From positions 216,444 through 280,443 of the forward strand of contig NZ_BCWQ01000004.1 of NCBI RefSeq assembly GCF_001592285.1: a stretch of 64,000 nucleotides of DNA. The letters run 5' to 3'. Positions 30,519 through 38,018 of the stretch are shown here, one piece after another (the stretch's first letter is position 1; each line of letters starts with the position of its first letter). The DNA comes from Hydrogenophaga pseudoflava NBRC 102511 (lineage in GTDB: Bacteria > Pseudomonadota > Gammaproteobacteria > Burkholderiales > Burkholderiaceae_C). The position numbers and the translations under genes are program-made. The notes under the pieces were generated by a model, which worked only from the letters and a program-made list of their open reading frames with translations, was not told the DNA's origin and searched no databases.

Positions 30519-30555
30519 GGCGTCTGTTTGTCTGTTCCCCGATGGAGCTTCTGCC

Positions 30556-31113
30556 TTGCCCCTGCCGCCGCCCGTTGCCCGCACCCCCATGCACACCCGC
30601 CGCGTCGAGTACCGCGGCTTCTGCCGCGACGACGGCCTGTGGGACATCGAGGGCGAGATGCTCGACACCAAGCCGCACGCCTTCGAGATCGAGGGCGAGG
30701 GGGAATGGGCACCCCACGAGCCGATCCACCACATGAGCATCCGGGTCACGGTCGACGAGGCCATGGTGATCCGTGATGTGCAGGTCTGCATGGATGCCCA
30801 CCCGCACGACCCCTGCCCGCAGGCCATGCCGCCGATGCAGGGCCTGATCGGCGAGACGCTGGGCAAGGGCTGGCGCAAGACCATTGAACGCCACTTGGGC
30901 GGCACCATCGGCTGCACCCACCTGCGCGAGCTGCTGTTCAATCTGGCCACTGCGGCCTTCCAGACCCGCTCGTCCTCGTTTGCGCCTGCAGGCGACGGAC
31001 GTCCGCCCATGCACCTGGGCCAGTGCAAGGCCTGGGCCTTCGATGGACCGGTGGTCGAGAAGGTCTACCCCATGTTCTTCCGCTGGCAGCCACCACCGAA
31101 AGCCGCCGGCTGA
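30556..31113 (+). CDS. DUF2889 family protein
   Basis: A cytosolic protein of 185 aa with the DUF2889 domain, function unknown. Conserved features are the N-terminal RTPMHTRRVEYRGFCRDDG, the stretch DTKPHAFEIEGEG, and the GTIGCTHLRELLFNLATAAFQ region with Cys and His residues that might bind a metal. TTG 30556 is preferred as start because GGAG lies eight bases upstream and the product then begins PLPPPVARTP-like, as in relatives. The NUDIX gene starts 5 bp after its stop, so the two are likely co-transcribed. Confidence 0.75.
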   Translation: MPLPPPVARTPMHTRRVEYRGFCRDDGLWDIEGEMLDTKPHAFEIEGEGEWAPHEPIHHMSIRVTVDEAMVIRDVQVCMDAHPHDPCPQAMPPMQGLIGETLGKGWRKTIERHLGGTIGCTHLRELLFNLATAAFQTRSSSFAPAGDGRPPMHLGQCKAWAFDGPVVEKVYPMFFRWQPPPKAAG

Positions 31114-31118
31114 TCCGC

Positions 31119-31901
31119 ATGGCCATCGAGATCCACTTCGACGCGGTCGACTGCGCGCCAATCGACTCCGCCACCGTGATGGTGCTGCGCGATGGCGCGC
31201 GCGGCCTGGAGGTGCTGATGGTGCGCCGCCACGGGGATTCGGGCGTGCTGGGTGGCGTGCACGTGTTCCCGGGTGGCAAGCTGGACGCGCAGGACAGCGA
31301 GGCGGCGCTGCCGGGCCTGGACCACGACGCCGGCTGGTTTGCACAGGCGCTGGCCGAGCCCGGTCTGGCGCCGGTGGTGGCGCGCGGCCTGTTCGCCTCG
31401 GCGCTGCGCGAGACCCGCGAGGAATGCGCGCTGGCGCTGCCAGCGGATTCGTTGTGGCCCTGGTCACGGTGGATCACGCCACGCAAGCCGTCGGTGACCC
31501 GCAAGCGCTTCGACACCCGCTTCTTCGTTGCCGTCGCGCCGCCGGACCAGGAGGCGGTGCACGACGACTTCGAGGCCACCGAGGTGGTGTGGGTGCCTCC
31601 GGCCGAAGGCTTGCGGCGCTACTGGGCCGGCGAGATCGACCTGGCGCCGCCGCAGATCATGAGCCTGGTGCAGCTGGTGCGCATCCGGGATGTGGTCGGG
31701 GCGCTCGACCTGGCTCGCCAGCGCCCGCCGGCCCTGATCGAGCCGCAGCCGTTCGACGACCACGGCGAGCGCGTGATCTGCTACCCGGGTGATCCCGCGC
31801 ACCCGGTGCGCGAGCCCGCCTGGATCGGGCCGACACGGCTGCGCTACCGCAACCGGCGCTTCGAGCCAGAGGGCGGTCTGGCGGCCCTGCTGGGGGACTG
31901 A
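31119..31901 (+). CDS. NUDIX hydrolase, NUDT19-like (extended box)
   Basis: Hydrolase of a nucleoside diphosphate linked to another moiety (260 aa). The N-terminal VFPGGKLD begins the NUDIX box, but about 45 residues separate it from the helix ALRETREECALAL, the layout seen in NUDT19-type enzymes that act on CoA derivatives. Acyl-CoA hydrolysis is therefore possible, but this is inference from architecture. ATG 31119 gives MAIEIHFDAVDCAPIDSATV. It forms a pair with the DUF2889 gene. Confidence 0.82.
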   Translation: MAIEIHFDAVDCAPIDSATVMVLRDGARGLEVLMVRRHGDSGVLGGVHVFPGGKLDAQDSEAALPGLDHDAGWFAQALAEPGLAPVVARGLFASALRETREECALALPADSLWPWSRWITPRKPSVTRKRFDTRFFVAVAPPDQEAVHDDFEATEVVWVPPAEGLRRYWAGEIDLAPPQIMSLVQLVRIRDVVGALDLARQRPPALIEPQPFDDHGERVICYPGDPAHPVREPAWIGPTRLRYRNRRFEPEGGLAALLGD

Positions 31902-31921
31902 ACAACGCTCAGAAACGACAA

Positions 31922-31941
31922 CGCCCACTCGGAAGTGGGCG
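31922..31941 (-). terminator. Probable terminator of tRNA-Ser
   Basis: CGCCCACT pairs with AGTGGGCG across a 4-base loop, 20 bases beyond the tRNA 3' end on the minus strand. It is followed in that direction by TTGTCGTTT, a weak U tract. Confidence 0.6.
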
Positions 31942-31960
31942 CTGAAGTGGAACGAATTCC

Positions 31961-32052
31961 TGGCGGAGAAGGAGGGATTCGAACCCTCGATACAGGAGAT
32001 CCTGTATGCCGGATTTCGAATCCGGTGCATTCGACCACTCTGCCACCTCTCC
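31961..32052 (-). tRNA. tRNA-Ser, anticodon CGA
   Basis: The minus strand gives a 92-base class II tRNA. Acceptor arm GGAGAGG pairs with CTTCTCC, followed by G and a genome-encoded CCA. The anticodon stem CCGGA/TCCGG closes a loop TTCGAAA with anticodon CGA, reading UCG. A long variable arm (CATACAGGATCTCCTGTAT) is typical of serine tRNAs, and the T loop is GGTTCGAATCC. Confidence 0.97.
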
Positions 32053-32154
32053 GCGGTCAAGCTCTGCATTCTAGCAGCAGCTTGGGTGTCGCTTTTTCCG
32101 CGACTCACAGGTCCGGGCGCGGTGCGACAATGCCATCCACCCAGAGCGCACCAC

Positions 32155-33573
32155 ATGCTTGTCGACACCCAGCCCGCCACCTACCAGCACGTACCGGCCA
32201 CCGCCGAGGTACGAGACCAGTGGGTGAATTCCCGGTTGATTGCCGTGCTCATGGACAACGTGATGTCCACCCTCGGGGCCGCCCTCATGGCCATTCCCCT
32301 GGTGGTCTTCATGCTGTGGAACGAGGTCAACCTGTTCGTGCTCCTGGGCTGGGTGATCGCGCTGCTCTTCATGATCGGGTTCCGCTACCGCATGCTGGGC
32401 GTCTACCGCCTCAAGTTTGACATTCAGGAAGGCTCGCGGCGCAAGACCTTCATCAGGCGCTACCAGTGGTCCTGGGTGGCCATCGCCTTCCTCTGGGCCA
32501 GTGTCGTGCCAATGAGCTACGGACGATCGGGTGTCGGGGTGCAGTTCATCTGCGGGATGCTGGTGATGGGCCAGGGACTGATTTCGCTGGTTTCGTTCAG
32601 CCCCTATCTGCCCGTGTTCCGCGTCTACGCCAACACCGTGGTGCTGGTGGTTGCGGGCGCTCTGGTCGCGGCGCCTTTCACGGTGTCCCAGCAGTCGCCC
32701 AATGCGATGCCCATTGACACCAGCGCGGGTCTGCTGGTCTTGCTGGTGCTGTTCTGGTGGTTGCTGATGTCTGCCGGCAAACGCCTCAACGAGGTCTACC
32801 GTTCCAGCTTCGAGCTCCAGTTTTCAAACCAGGAGCTGATCGACTCCCTGACGCAGCAAACCCGGGCTTCCCTGCGCGCCGTGGCAACCAAGAACCGCTT
32901 CCTGGCCTCTGCCGCACACGACCTGCGCCAGCCGGTGCATGCGCTCAGCCTGTACGCCGACTGGCTGGCCACCGAGCCGGAGATGGCGCGCGACATCTCA
33001 CCGCGCATCCTGCAGTCCACCCGGGCGATCAACGAGCTGTTCGACTCGCTGTTCGACCTCACACGCATCGACGCAGGCAACTACAAGGTGCGGCTCCAGC
33101 ACGTGAATGTCCAGCAATTGTTCGCCGATCTGTCGCTGCAATTCGCACCGGTTGCTGCGGGCAAGTCGATCCGGTTGCGCACCCACACCCGTCCTGCCGT
33201 GATCTGGGCCGATCCTGTGGTGTTGCGGCGCATCCTGGGCAACCTGCTGTCCAATGCCCTCAAGCACACGAGCAAGGGGGGCGTGTTGCTGGGCCTGCGC
33301 TACCGCGAGGACATGCTGCTGTTCGAGGTGTGGGACACCGGTGTGGGCATCGCCCGCGAGCACCAGCAGGCCATCTTCCAGGAGTTCTTCCGGGTTTCGC
33401 AGCACCATGGCACCGAGGACAGCCTGGGTCTGGGGCTCACCATCGTCTCCAAGCTGGCGACGATGATGGGTTACCAGCTGGCCCTTTCCTCCGAGGCCAA
33501 CCGGGGCAGCGTGTTCCGGGTGATGATCCCGCTCTACACCCAGCAGCAGGGTGTGCCGGACGTGCCGACCTGA
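32155..33573 (+). CDS. Membrane sensor histidine kinase
   Basis: A two-component sensor of 472 aa. About six hydrophobic segments fall between residues 35 and 205, with almost no periplasmic domain, so the sensor is probably the membrane part itself. A short coiled coil leads to the dimerisation helix with the phospho-acceptor His255 in SAAHDLRQPVHAL. The ATPase domain has the N box NLLSNALKHT, G1 DTGVGI and G2 GLGLTIVSKL. Its stop lies one base from the stop of the convergent LuxR-type response regulator, the probable partner. ATG 32155 (MLVDTQPATYQ) is chosen because the frame upstream crosses the tRNA. The signal is unknown. Confidence 0.88.
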   Translation: MLVDTQPATYQHVPATAEVRDQWVNSRLIAVLMDNVMSTLGAALMAIPLVVFMLWNEVNLFVLLGWVIALLFMIGFRYRMLGVYRLKFDIQEGSRRKTFIRRYQWSWVAIAFLWASVVPMSYGRSGVGVQFICGMLVMGQGLISLVSFSPYLPVFRVYANTVVLVVAGALVAAPFTVSQQSPNAMPIDTSAGLLVLLVLFWWLLMSAGKRLNEVYRSSFELQFSNQELIDSLTQQTRASLRAVATKNRFLASAAHDLRQPVHALSLYADWLATEPEMARDISPRILQSTRAINELFDSLFDLTRIDAGNYKVRLQHVNVQQLFADLSLQFAPVAAGKSIRLRTHTRPAVIWADPVVLRRILGNLLSNALKHTSKGGVLLGLRYREDMLLFEVWDTGVGIAREHQQAIFQEFFRVSQHHGTEDSLGLGLTIVSKLATMMGYQLALSSEANRGSVFRVMIPLYTQQQGVPDVPT

Positions 33574-33574
33574 A

Positions 33575-34168
33575 TCACATGTCCAGAAGGCCGGCGGTAC
33601 GGGCGAGGTGGCTGGCCTGCGAGCGGCTCTTGACGTTCAGGCGGCGGAACAGGCGCCACAGGTGCACCTTGACCGTGTGCTCGCTGATCTGCAGCTGCTC
33701 GGCGATGTCGCGGTTGGACAGACCCCGGTCGAGCATGACCAGCAACTGTTTCTGGCGCTTGGATAGCTTCTCGGGAATCGTCGGGGCGTTCTCGTCTTCC
33801 GGCTCATCGGCCAGAAATTCGCGCAGCACGCGACCGATCTGCGCCGCTCCGGCCGACTTCTCCACATAGGCGTCGGCGCCGGCTTCGCGGGCCAGGTCCT
33901 CGTAGTCGGAAGCCGGGGAAGCCGAGAGCACGATGAGCGAGGTGTCGGGCAGCATCTGGCGGATTTCCCGCACACCCGACACACCATGGGTGTCGGGCAG
34001 CTTGAGGTCCAGGCACACCAGTTCGGGCTCGCCGTGTTCGGCGATGGCACGGCTGACGGTCGCCAGACGCTCCAGTTCAATCACCTGGGTCGAGGTCCGC
34101 AGGCGGCGAAGCAGCATGACGACGGCCTCGCGCATCAGGGGATGGTCGTCAATGACAAAGATACTCAT
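33575..34168 (-). CDS. LuxR/NarL-type response regulator
   Basis: A receiver domain (1-120) with phospho-acceptor Asp54 in VCLDLKLPDTHG and acidic pair IDDH at 6-9 is followed by a C-terminal LuxR helix-turn-helix (SKRQKQLLVMLDRGLSNRDI, then SEHTVKVHLWRLFRRLNVKS); 197 aa. It converges on the sensor kinase gene with a single base between the stops, so the pair is probably functional although not co-transcribed. The 212 bp upstream (34169-34380), to the trpS stop, hold nothing recognisable besides its promoter region. Confidence 0.9.
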   Translation of the reverse strand: MSIFVIDDHPLMREAVVMLLRRLRTSTQVIELERLATVSRAIAEHGEPELVCLDLKLPDTHGVSGVREIRQMLPDTSLIVLSASPASDYEDLAREAGADAYVEKSAGAAQIGRVLREFLADEPEDENAPTIPEKLSKRQKQLLVMLDRGLSNRDIAEQLQISEHTVKVHLWRLFRRLNVKSRSQASHLARTAGLLDM

Positions 34169-34380
34169 GGCAAATGCGGTAGGAATAGGTGCTTCGAGGA
34201 TCCAGCATATAGATATCGACGGTACTTGGCGATACCAATTTGCGCCCCGTTGCAGTCCTTGTTTTTAGTTTTCCCCGGCTCAAGGCGCTGTACGTGAAAC
34301 TCCAGTCCTCATGCTGCATTGTCTCACCGGGGTCATTTCATGGGGAAAGACGAGGGTTGGATGGGCGGCCAAACCCGGAC

Positions 34381-35676
34381 TCAGGTCACGGTTGCCGCGA
34401 AATGCTGCAGGGCCGAGGCGACCTCGGAGGGGCTCCCGGTCACCGACAGCCGGTCCTGAAGAGCCCCAAGTGCGGCCTCTCCCTGCGATTGCAACTGCCG
34501 GATGGCGTCCGCCGCGTCCCTCGGAGCCGGGAAACCGGCGCTCTGGATCAGCAGTTTGCCTTGTGCGTCGACCAGCTTGAAGTAGAACTGTCCGTCTTTT
34601 TCGCGGTACTGCTTGAAGGCTGGCGCAGCCGCCTTGGTCGCCTTGGTGGTCGATCCGCTGGGCAGATCCGCCAGCGAGCGCAGGCCCACCGCGTGGCGCA
34701 GCCGGGCGGTGAATGGCGTCGCGATGGCACGGGCCTTCTCGGCACCCGCCTTGAGGGTCTTCTCAATCTGTGCCGGGTTCTGGATGAGGGCGTCGTAGAC
34801 CTCGCGCATCGGCGCGATCTCGCGCTCCAGCCGGTCGAACAGCACCTGCTTGGCTTCCCCCCAGGCGATGCCGTCGGCGTAGGCCTGGGCGAGGGCTGCG
34901 GTTTCTTCGGCGCTGGCGAAGGCCTGGTAGAGCTGGAACAGGGCCGAGCCTGCTGTGTCCTTGGGCTCGCCCGGCGCCCGCGAGTCGGTCAGGATGCCCA
35001 TGATGAGCTTGCGCAACTGCTCCTTCGGGGCGAACAGCGGAATCGTGTTGTCGTAGCTCTTGCTCATCTTGCGGCCGTCCAGGCCGGGCAGCAGGGCCAC
35101 ATGGTCCTCGGTCACCGCTTCTGGCAGCGTGAAGTGCTCGCCATAGAGGTGGTTGAAGCTGGAGGCGATGTCGCGCGCCATCTCGATGTGCTGGATCTGG
35201 TCGCGGCCCACCGGCACCTGGTGGGCGTTGAACATCAGGATGTCGGCCGCCATCAGCACCGGGTACATGAACAGGCCGGCGGTCACGCCCGCATCCGGGT
35301 CCTCGCCGGCTGCGTGGTTCTTGTCGACCGAAGCCTTGTAGGCATGGGCGCGGTTGAGCAGACCCTTGCCCGTGACACAGGTCAGCAGCCAGGTCAGCTC
35401 CGGAATCTCGGGGATGTCGGACTGGCGGTAAAAGGTCACCTTCTCGGGGTCCAGGCCGCAGGCCAGCCAGGTAGCCGCGATCTCCAGCGTGGAGCGCTGC
35501 ACGCGTTCCGGGTCGCCGCCAGTCTTGATGAGCGCGTGGTAGTCGGCCAGGAAGTAGAAATTCTGGGTGTCGGGCAGGCGGCTGGCGCGCACCGTGGGGC
35601 GCACGGCGCCGACGTAGTTGCCAAGGTGGGGAGTGCCGGACGTGGTGATGCCGGTCAGGACGCGTTGGAGGCTCAT
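34381..35676 (-). CDS. trpS: Tryptophanyl-tRNA synthetase with YegP/DUF1508-like C-terminal tail
   Basis: Charges tRNA-Trp (431 aa, against about 335 for E. coli TrpRS). The class I signature appears as SGTPHLGN (13-20) and the KMSKS loop at 203-207. The core ends near residue 335. After a linker (340-352) the tail residues 353-400 read FKQYREKDGQFYFKLVDAQG and then LLIQSAGFPAPRDAADAI, closely resembling one repeat of YegP/DUF1508 proteins. The tail's function is unknown; it could bind RNA or help dimerise. It is the last gene of rnm-yciO-M50-trpS, 18 bp after the peptidase gene. Confidence 0.93.
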   Translation of the reverse strand: MSLQRVLTGITTSGTPHLGNYVGAVRPTVRASRLPDTQNFYFLADYHALIKTGGDPERVQRSTLEIAATWLACGLDPEKVTFYRQSDIPEIPELTWLLTCVTGKGLLNRAHAYKASVDKNHAAGEDPDAGVTAGLFMYPVLMAADILMFNAHQVPVGRDQIQHIEMARDIASSFNHLYGEHFTLPEAVTEDHVALLPGLDGRKMSKSYDNTIPLFAPKEQLRKLIMGILTDSRAPGEPKDTAGSALFQLYQAFASAEETAALAQAYADGIAWGEAKQVLFDRLEREIAPMREVYDALIQNPAQIEKTLKAGAEKARAIATPFTARLRHAVGLRSLADLPSGSTTKATKAAAPAFKQYREKDGQFYFKLVDAQGKLLIQSAGFPAPRDAADAIRQLQSQGEAALGALQDRLSVTGSPSEVASALQHFAATVT

Positions 35677-35694
35677 GGACAGTCGGGGAAAAAA

Positions 35695-36363
35695 TCAGAA
35701 CAGCAGGGCGCGCACGGGTGTCAGCAGCAGCTCAATCAGCGAGTTGGTCAAACCCATCAGCGGGTACATCCAGAGCGAGCCGATCACGCCCATGATGACC
35801 AGACCCATCACGATGAAGAATCCCCAGGGTTCGATGCGCGAGACCATCACGGCCTGCTTCCAGGGCAGCAGGCCGACCAGGATGCGGCCACCATCCAGGG
35901 GCGGCACTGGAAACAGGTTGAAGGCGAACATCACCAGGTTCACCAGCACGCCAGCGCGGCCCATTTCCAGAAAAAACCGCTCGTCCACACCTAAGAAGAT
36001 CATCAGGTACAGCGCCAGGGTCCAGCCGATGGCCTGCGCCAGGTTGGCGCCTGGCCCGGCCAGCGCCACCCAGACCATGTCCCGCTTGGGGTTCCTCAGA
36101 CGCCCGAACTGCACCGGCACCGGCTTGGCGTAGCCGAACAGGAAGGCCCCGGACGTCGCGAAATACAGCACCAGTGGCATGAGGATCGTGCCGATCGGGT
36201 CGATGTGTTTGATCGGGTTGAGCGTGATGCGGCCCAGCTTCCAGGCGGTGTCATCGCCGAAGTGCCGGGCGGCGTAGCCGTGGGCCGCCTCGTGCACCGT
36301 GATGGCGAACAGCACGGGCAGGGCGTAGATGGCGACGGTTTGAACGATCTGGGCGAAATCCAT
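35695..36363 (-). CDS. Site-2-protease family membrane protein (M50)
   Basis: An intramembrane zinc metalloprotease-like protein (222 aa, about six helices). The zinc ligands are in TVHEAAHGYAARHFGD (HExxH near residue 22) and the third ligand in FNLFPVPPLDGGRIL. The soluble part is minimal, with no PDZ or CBS domain. Its substrate is unknown. ATG 36363 (MDFAQIVQTV) is chosen; a longer frame runs over yciO. It lies 4 bp after yciO and 18 bp before trpS in the same operon. Confidence 0.88.
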   Translation of the reverse strand: MDFAQIVQTVAIYALPVLFAITVHEAAHGYAARHFGDDTAWKLGRITLNPIKHIDPIGTILMPLVLYFATSGAFLFGYAKPVPVQFGRLRNPKRDMVWVALAGPGANLAQAIGWTLALYLMIFLGVDERFFLEMGRAGVLVNLVMFAFNLFPVPPLDGGRILVGLLPWKQAVMVSRIEPWGFFIVMGLVIMGVIGSLWMYPLMGLTNSLIELLLTPVRALLF

Positions 36364-36367
36364 CGGC

Positions 36368-37009
36368 CTATTGTCCCAGACCCAGGATTTGCAGCTCCCC
36401 GCGGCCCTCGCGCACCACCTCGGGCTCGCCACCGGCGCCCATCGCGGTCAGGTCGATCACGGTGGTGGGTTCCAGAGCGCAAGCGCCCGCATCGATCACG
36501 CCGTCGACCTCGCGTTCAAAGCGCTCGCGGATCTCGCTGGCGTCGTTCATCGGGTCGCTTTCGCCCGGTGCGATCAGCGTGGTGGCCAGCAGCGGGGCGT
36601 TGTGCAGGTCCAGCAGCGCCAGCAGGGCAGCGTGCTGCGGCACACGCAGCCCGATGGTCTTGCGCGAGGGGTGGCTCACCCGCCGGGGCACCTCCTTGCT
36701 GGCTTCGAGGATGAAGGTGTAGGGCCCCGGCGTGGCCAGCTTCAGCAGCCGGTACTGCCGGTTGTCAACCTTGGCGTAGCTGGAGAGCTGGCTCAGGTCG
36801 CGGCAGAGCAGGGTCAGGTGGTGCTTGTCGTCGACCTGGCGGATGCGGCGCAGCCGGTCGGCCGCAGCCTTGTCGTCCAGGTGGCAGGCCAAGGCGTAGC
36901 TGGAGTCGGTCGGCACGGCGAGCACGCCGCCCCGTTCAAGCAATTGCACCGCCTGCTTGAGCAGTCGCGGCTGGGGGTTGTCGGGGTGGACTTCAAAGAA
37001 CTGGGACAT
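36368..37009 (-). CDS. yciO: YciO-type threonylcarbamoyl-AMP synthase-like protein
   Basis: A Sua5/TsaC/YciO (YrdC-domain) protein of 213 aa. The substrate region shows PTDSSYALACHLDDKAA, and the conserved SRKTIGLRVPQH and PLLATTLIAP stretches are present. The family makes or uses threonylcarbamoyl-AMP for the t6A37 tRNA modification; YciO paralogues have an uncertain role beside TsaC. ATG 37009 (MSQFFEVHPDN) matches E. coli YciO. A CACAAT -10 element six bases upstream, with CTGAAA 17 bases before it, suggests an internal leaderless promoter. It lies downstream of rnm, as in E. coli. Confidence 0.88.
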   Translation of the reverse strand: MSQFFEVHPDNPQPRLLKQAVQLLERGGVLAVPTDSSYALACHLDDKAAADRLRRIRQVDDKHHLTLLCRDLSQLSSYAKVDNRQYRLLKLATPGPYTFILEASKEVPRRVSHPSRKTIGLRVPQHAALLALLDLHNAPLLATTLIAPGESDPMNDASEIRERFEREVDGVIDAGACALEPTTVIDLTAMGAGGEPEVVREGRGELQILGLGQ

Positions 37010-37015
37010 GACGCG

Positions 37016-37044
37016 ATTGTGCGCTGGACAGAGCGTGGTTTCAG
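37016..37044 (-). promoter_or_regulatory. Leaderless-type promoter in front of yciO
   Basis: On the minus strand CTGAAA, 17 bases, then CACAAT (37021-37016), then CGCGTC and the ATG at 37009. The transcript would begin at or beside the start codon. No ribosome site is present. This is the best formed of the five leaderless-type starts in the window. Confidence 0.5.
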
Positions 37045-37111
37045 CCTTGCGGTGGCAGCCAGGCCAAGCCCACAACGGCGCAATGGCCGTGGACAACCGG
37101 AAGCGCAGCCG

Positions 37112-37966
37112 TCACTGGATGCGCGATTCGAGCAGGGACCAGACCGGCGTGACGCCGCCCGGCAGGTCGGGCAGCTTGCCCAGGTCGGTGTGGCTTTCGT
37201 CGGGGCTGTGGAAGTCGCTGCCGCGCGAGGCCAGCAGATCGAACTCGCTGCAGAACTCGGCGTATTTCACATAGTCGGCCTGGCTGTGGGCGCCAGTGAC
37301 CACCTCGACACCACGGCCCCCGTGCGTGCGGAACTCGTTGAACAGCGCGAATTCTTCGTTGGCGGTGAACTTGTAGCGGGCGGGATGAGCGATCACTGCG
37401 ACACCACCGGCGCCGGTGATCCACTTCACCGCATCACCCAGGTTGGCCCAACGGTGCGGCACGAACCCGGGCTTGCCCTCTGCCAGGTACTTGCGGAACA
37501 CGGCGTTGGTGTCGGGGCAATGGCCTGACTCGACGATATAGCGGGCGAAGTGGCTGCGCGAGATCAGGTCGGGGTTGCCGACGTATTTCATCGCGCCTTC
37601 GAAGGCGCCGGGGATGCCCGCGCGCGCCAGCTCCACACCCATCTGCCGGGCGCGTTCCTCGCGGCCGCCACGGGTCTGGCGCAGCCCGTTGACCAGCGCC
37701 CGATCGGTGGGATCGAAGCCCAGCCCGACGATGTGCACCGTGACGTTGGCGAACGTGACCGAGATTTCGGTGCCGGTGAGGTAGGGCAGACCCACCTGCC
37801 GGGCCGCCGCTGCCGCGCGCTCCTGACCGCCGACCTCGTCGTGGTCGGTCAGCGCCCAGAGTTCGACGCCATTGGTCTTGGCCCGGGGCGCGAGCTCCTC
37901 GGGCATGAGCGTGCCATCCGAGACAACGGAGTGGCAGTGCAGGTCGGCGTTGGTCAAATGGGTCAC
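37112..37966 (-). CDS. rnm: PHP-domain exonuclease RNase AM (YciV/TrpH)
   Basis: A PHP-family phosphoesterase (284 aa), homologous to E. coli RNase AM (YciV), which trims RNA 5' ends and hydrolyses 3',5'-nucleoside bisphosphates. Metal ligands are seen in NADLHCHSVVSDG (6-18), TDHDEVGG, the HPARYKF histidine, and ASRGSDFHS. The start is GTG 37966, preceded by GATCAG and the -10-like TAAAAT. It heads the operon rnm-yciO-M50-trpS. In E. coli the yciV-yciO pair lies next to the trp operon, an interesting parallel to trpS here. Confidence 0.88.
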   Translation of the reverse strand: MTHLTNADLHCHSVVSDGTLMPEELAPRAKTNGVELWALTDHDEVGGQERAAAAARQVGLPYLTGTEISVTFANVTVHIVGLGFDPTDRALVNGLRQTRGGREERARQMGVELARAGIPGAFEGAMKYVGNPDLISRSHFARYIVESGHCPDTNAVFRKYLAEGKPGFVPHRWANLGDAVKWITGAGGVAVIAHPARYKFTANEEFALFNEFRTHGGRGVEVVTGAHSQADYVKYAEFCSEFDLLASRGSDFHSPDESHTDLGKLPDLPGGVTPVWSLLESRIQ

Positions 37967-37972
37967 CTGATC

Positions 37973-37978
37973 ATTTTA
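37973..37978 (-). promoter_or_regulatory. -10 element six bases before the rnm GTG
   Basis: TAAAAT (37978-37973), then GATCAG, then the GTG start at 37966. The spacing predicts a leaderless or nearly leaderless mRNA for the operon. The -35 is not clear. Confidence 0.4.
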
Positions 37979-38018
37979 GTGGCCGCCCTCTGCCCCCGCT
38001 GTCGTCGCGGGGATGGCC

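Noticed and set aside
29248..31467. A 739-codon open frame on the minus strand opposite the MFS and DUF2889 genes
   Set aside because: Antisense shadow with no domain and strongly biased composition.
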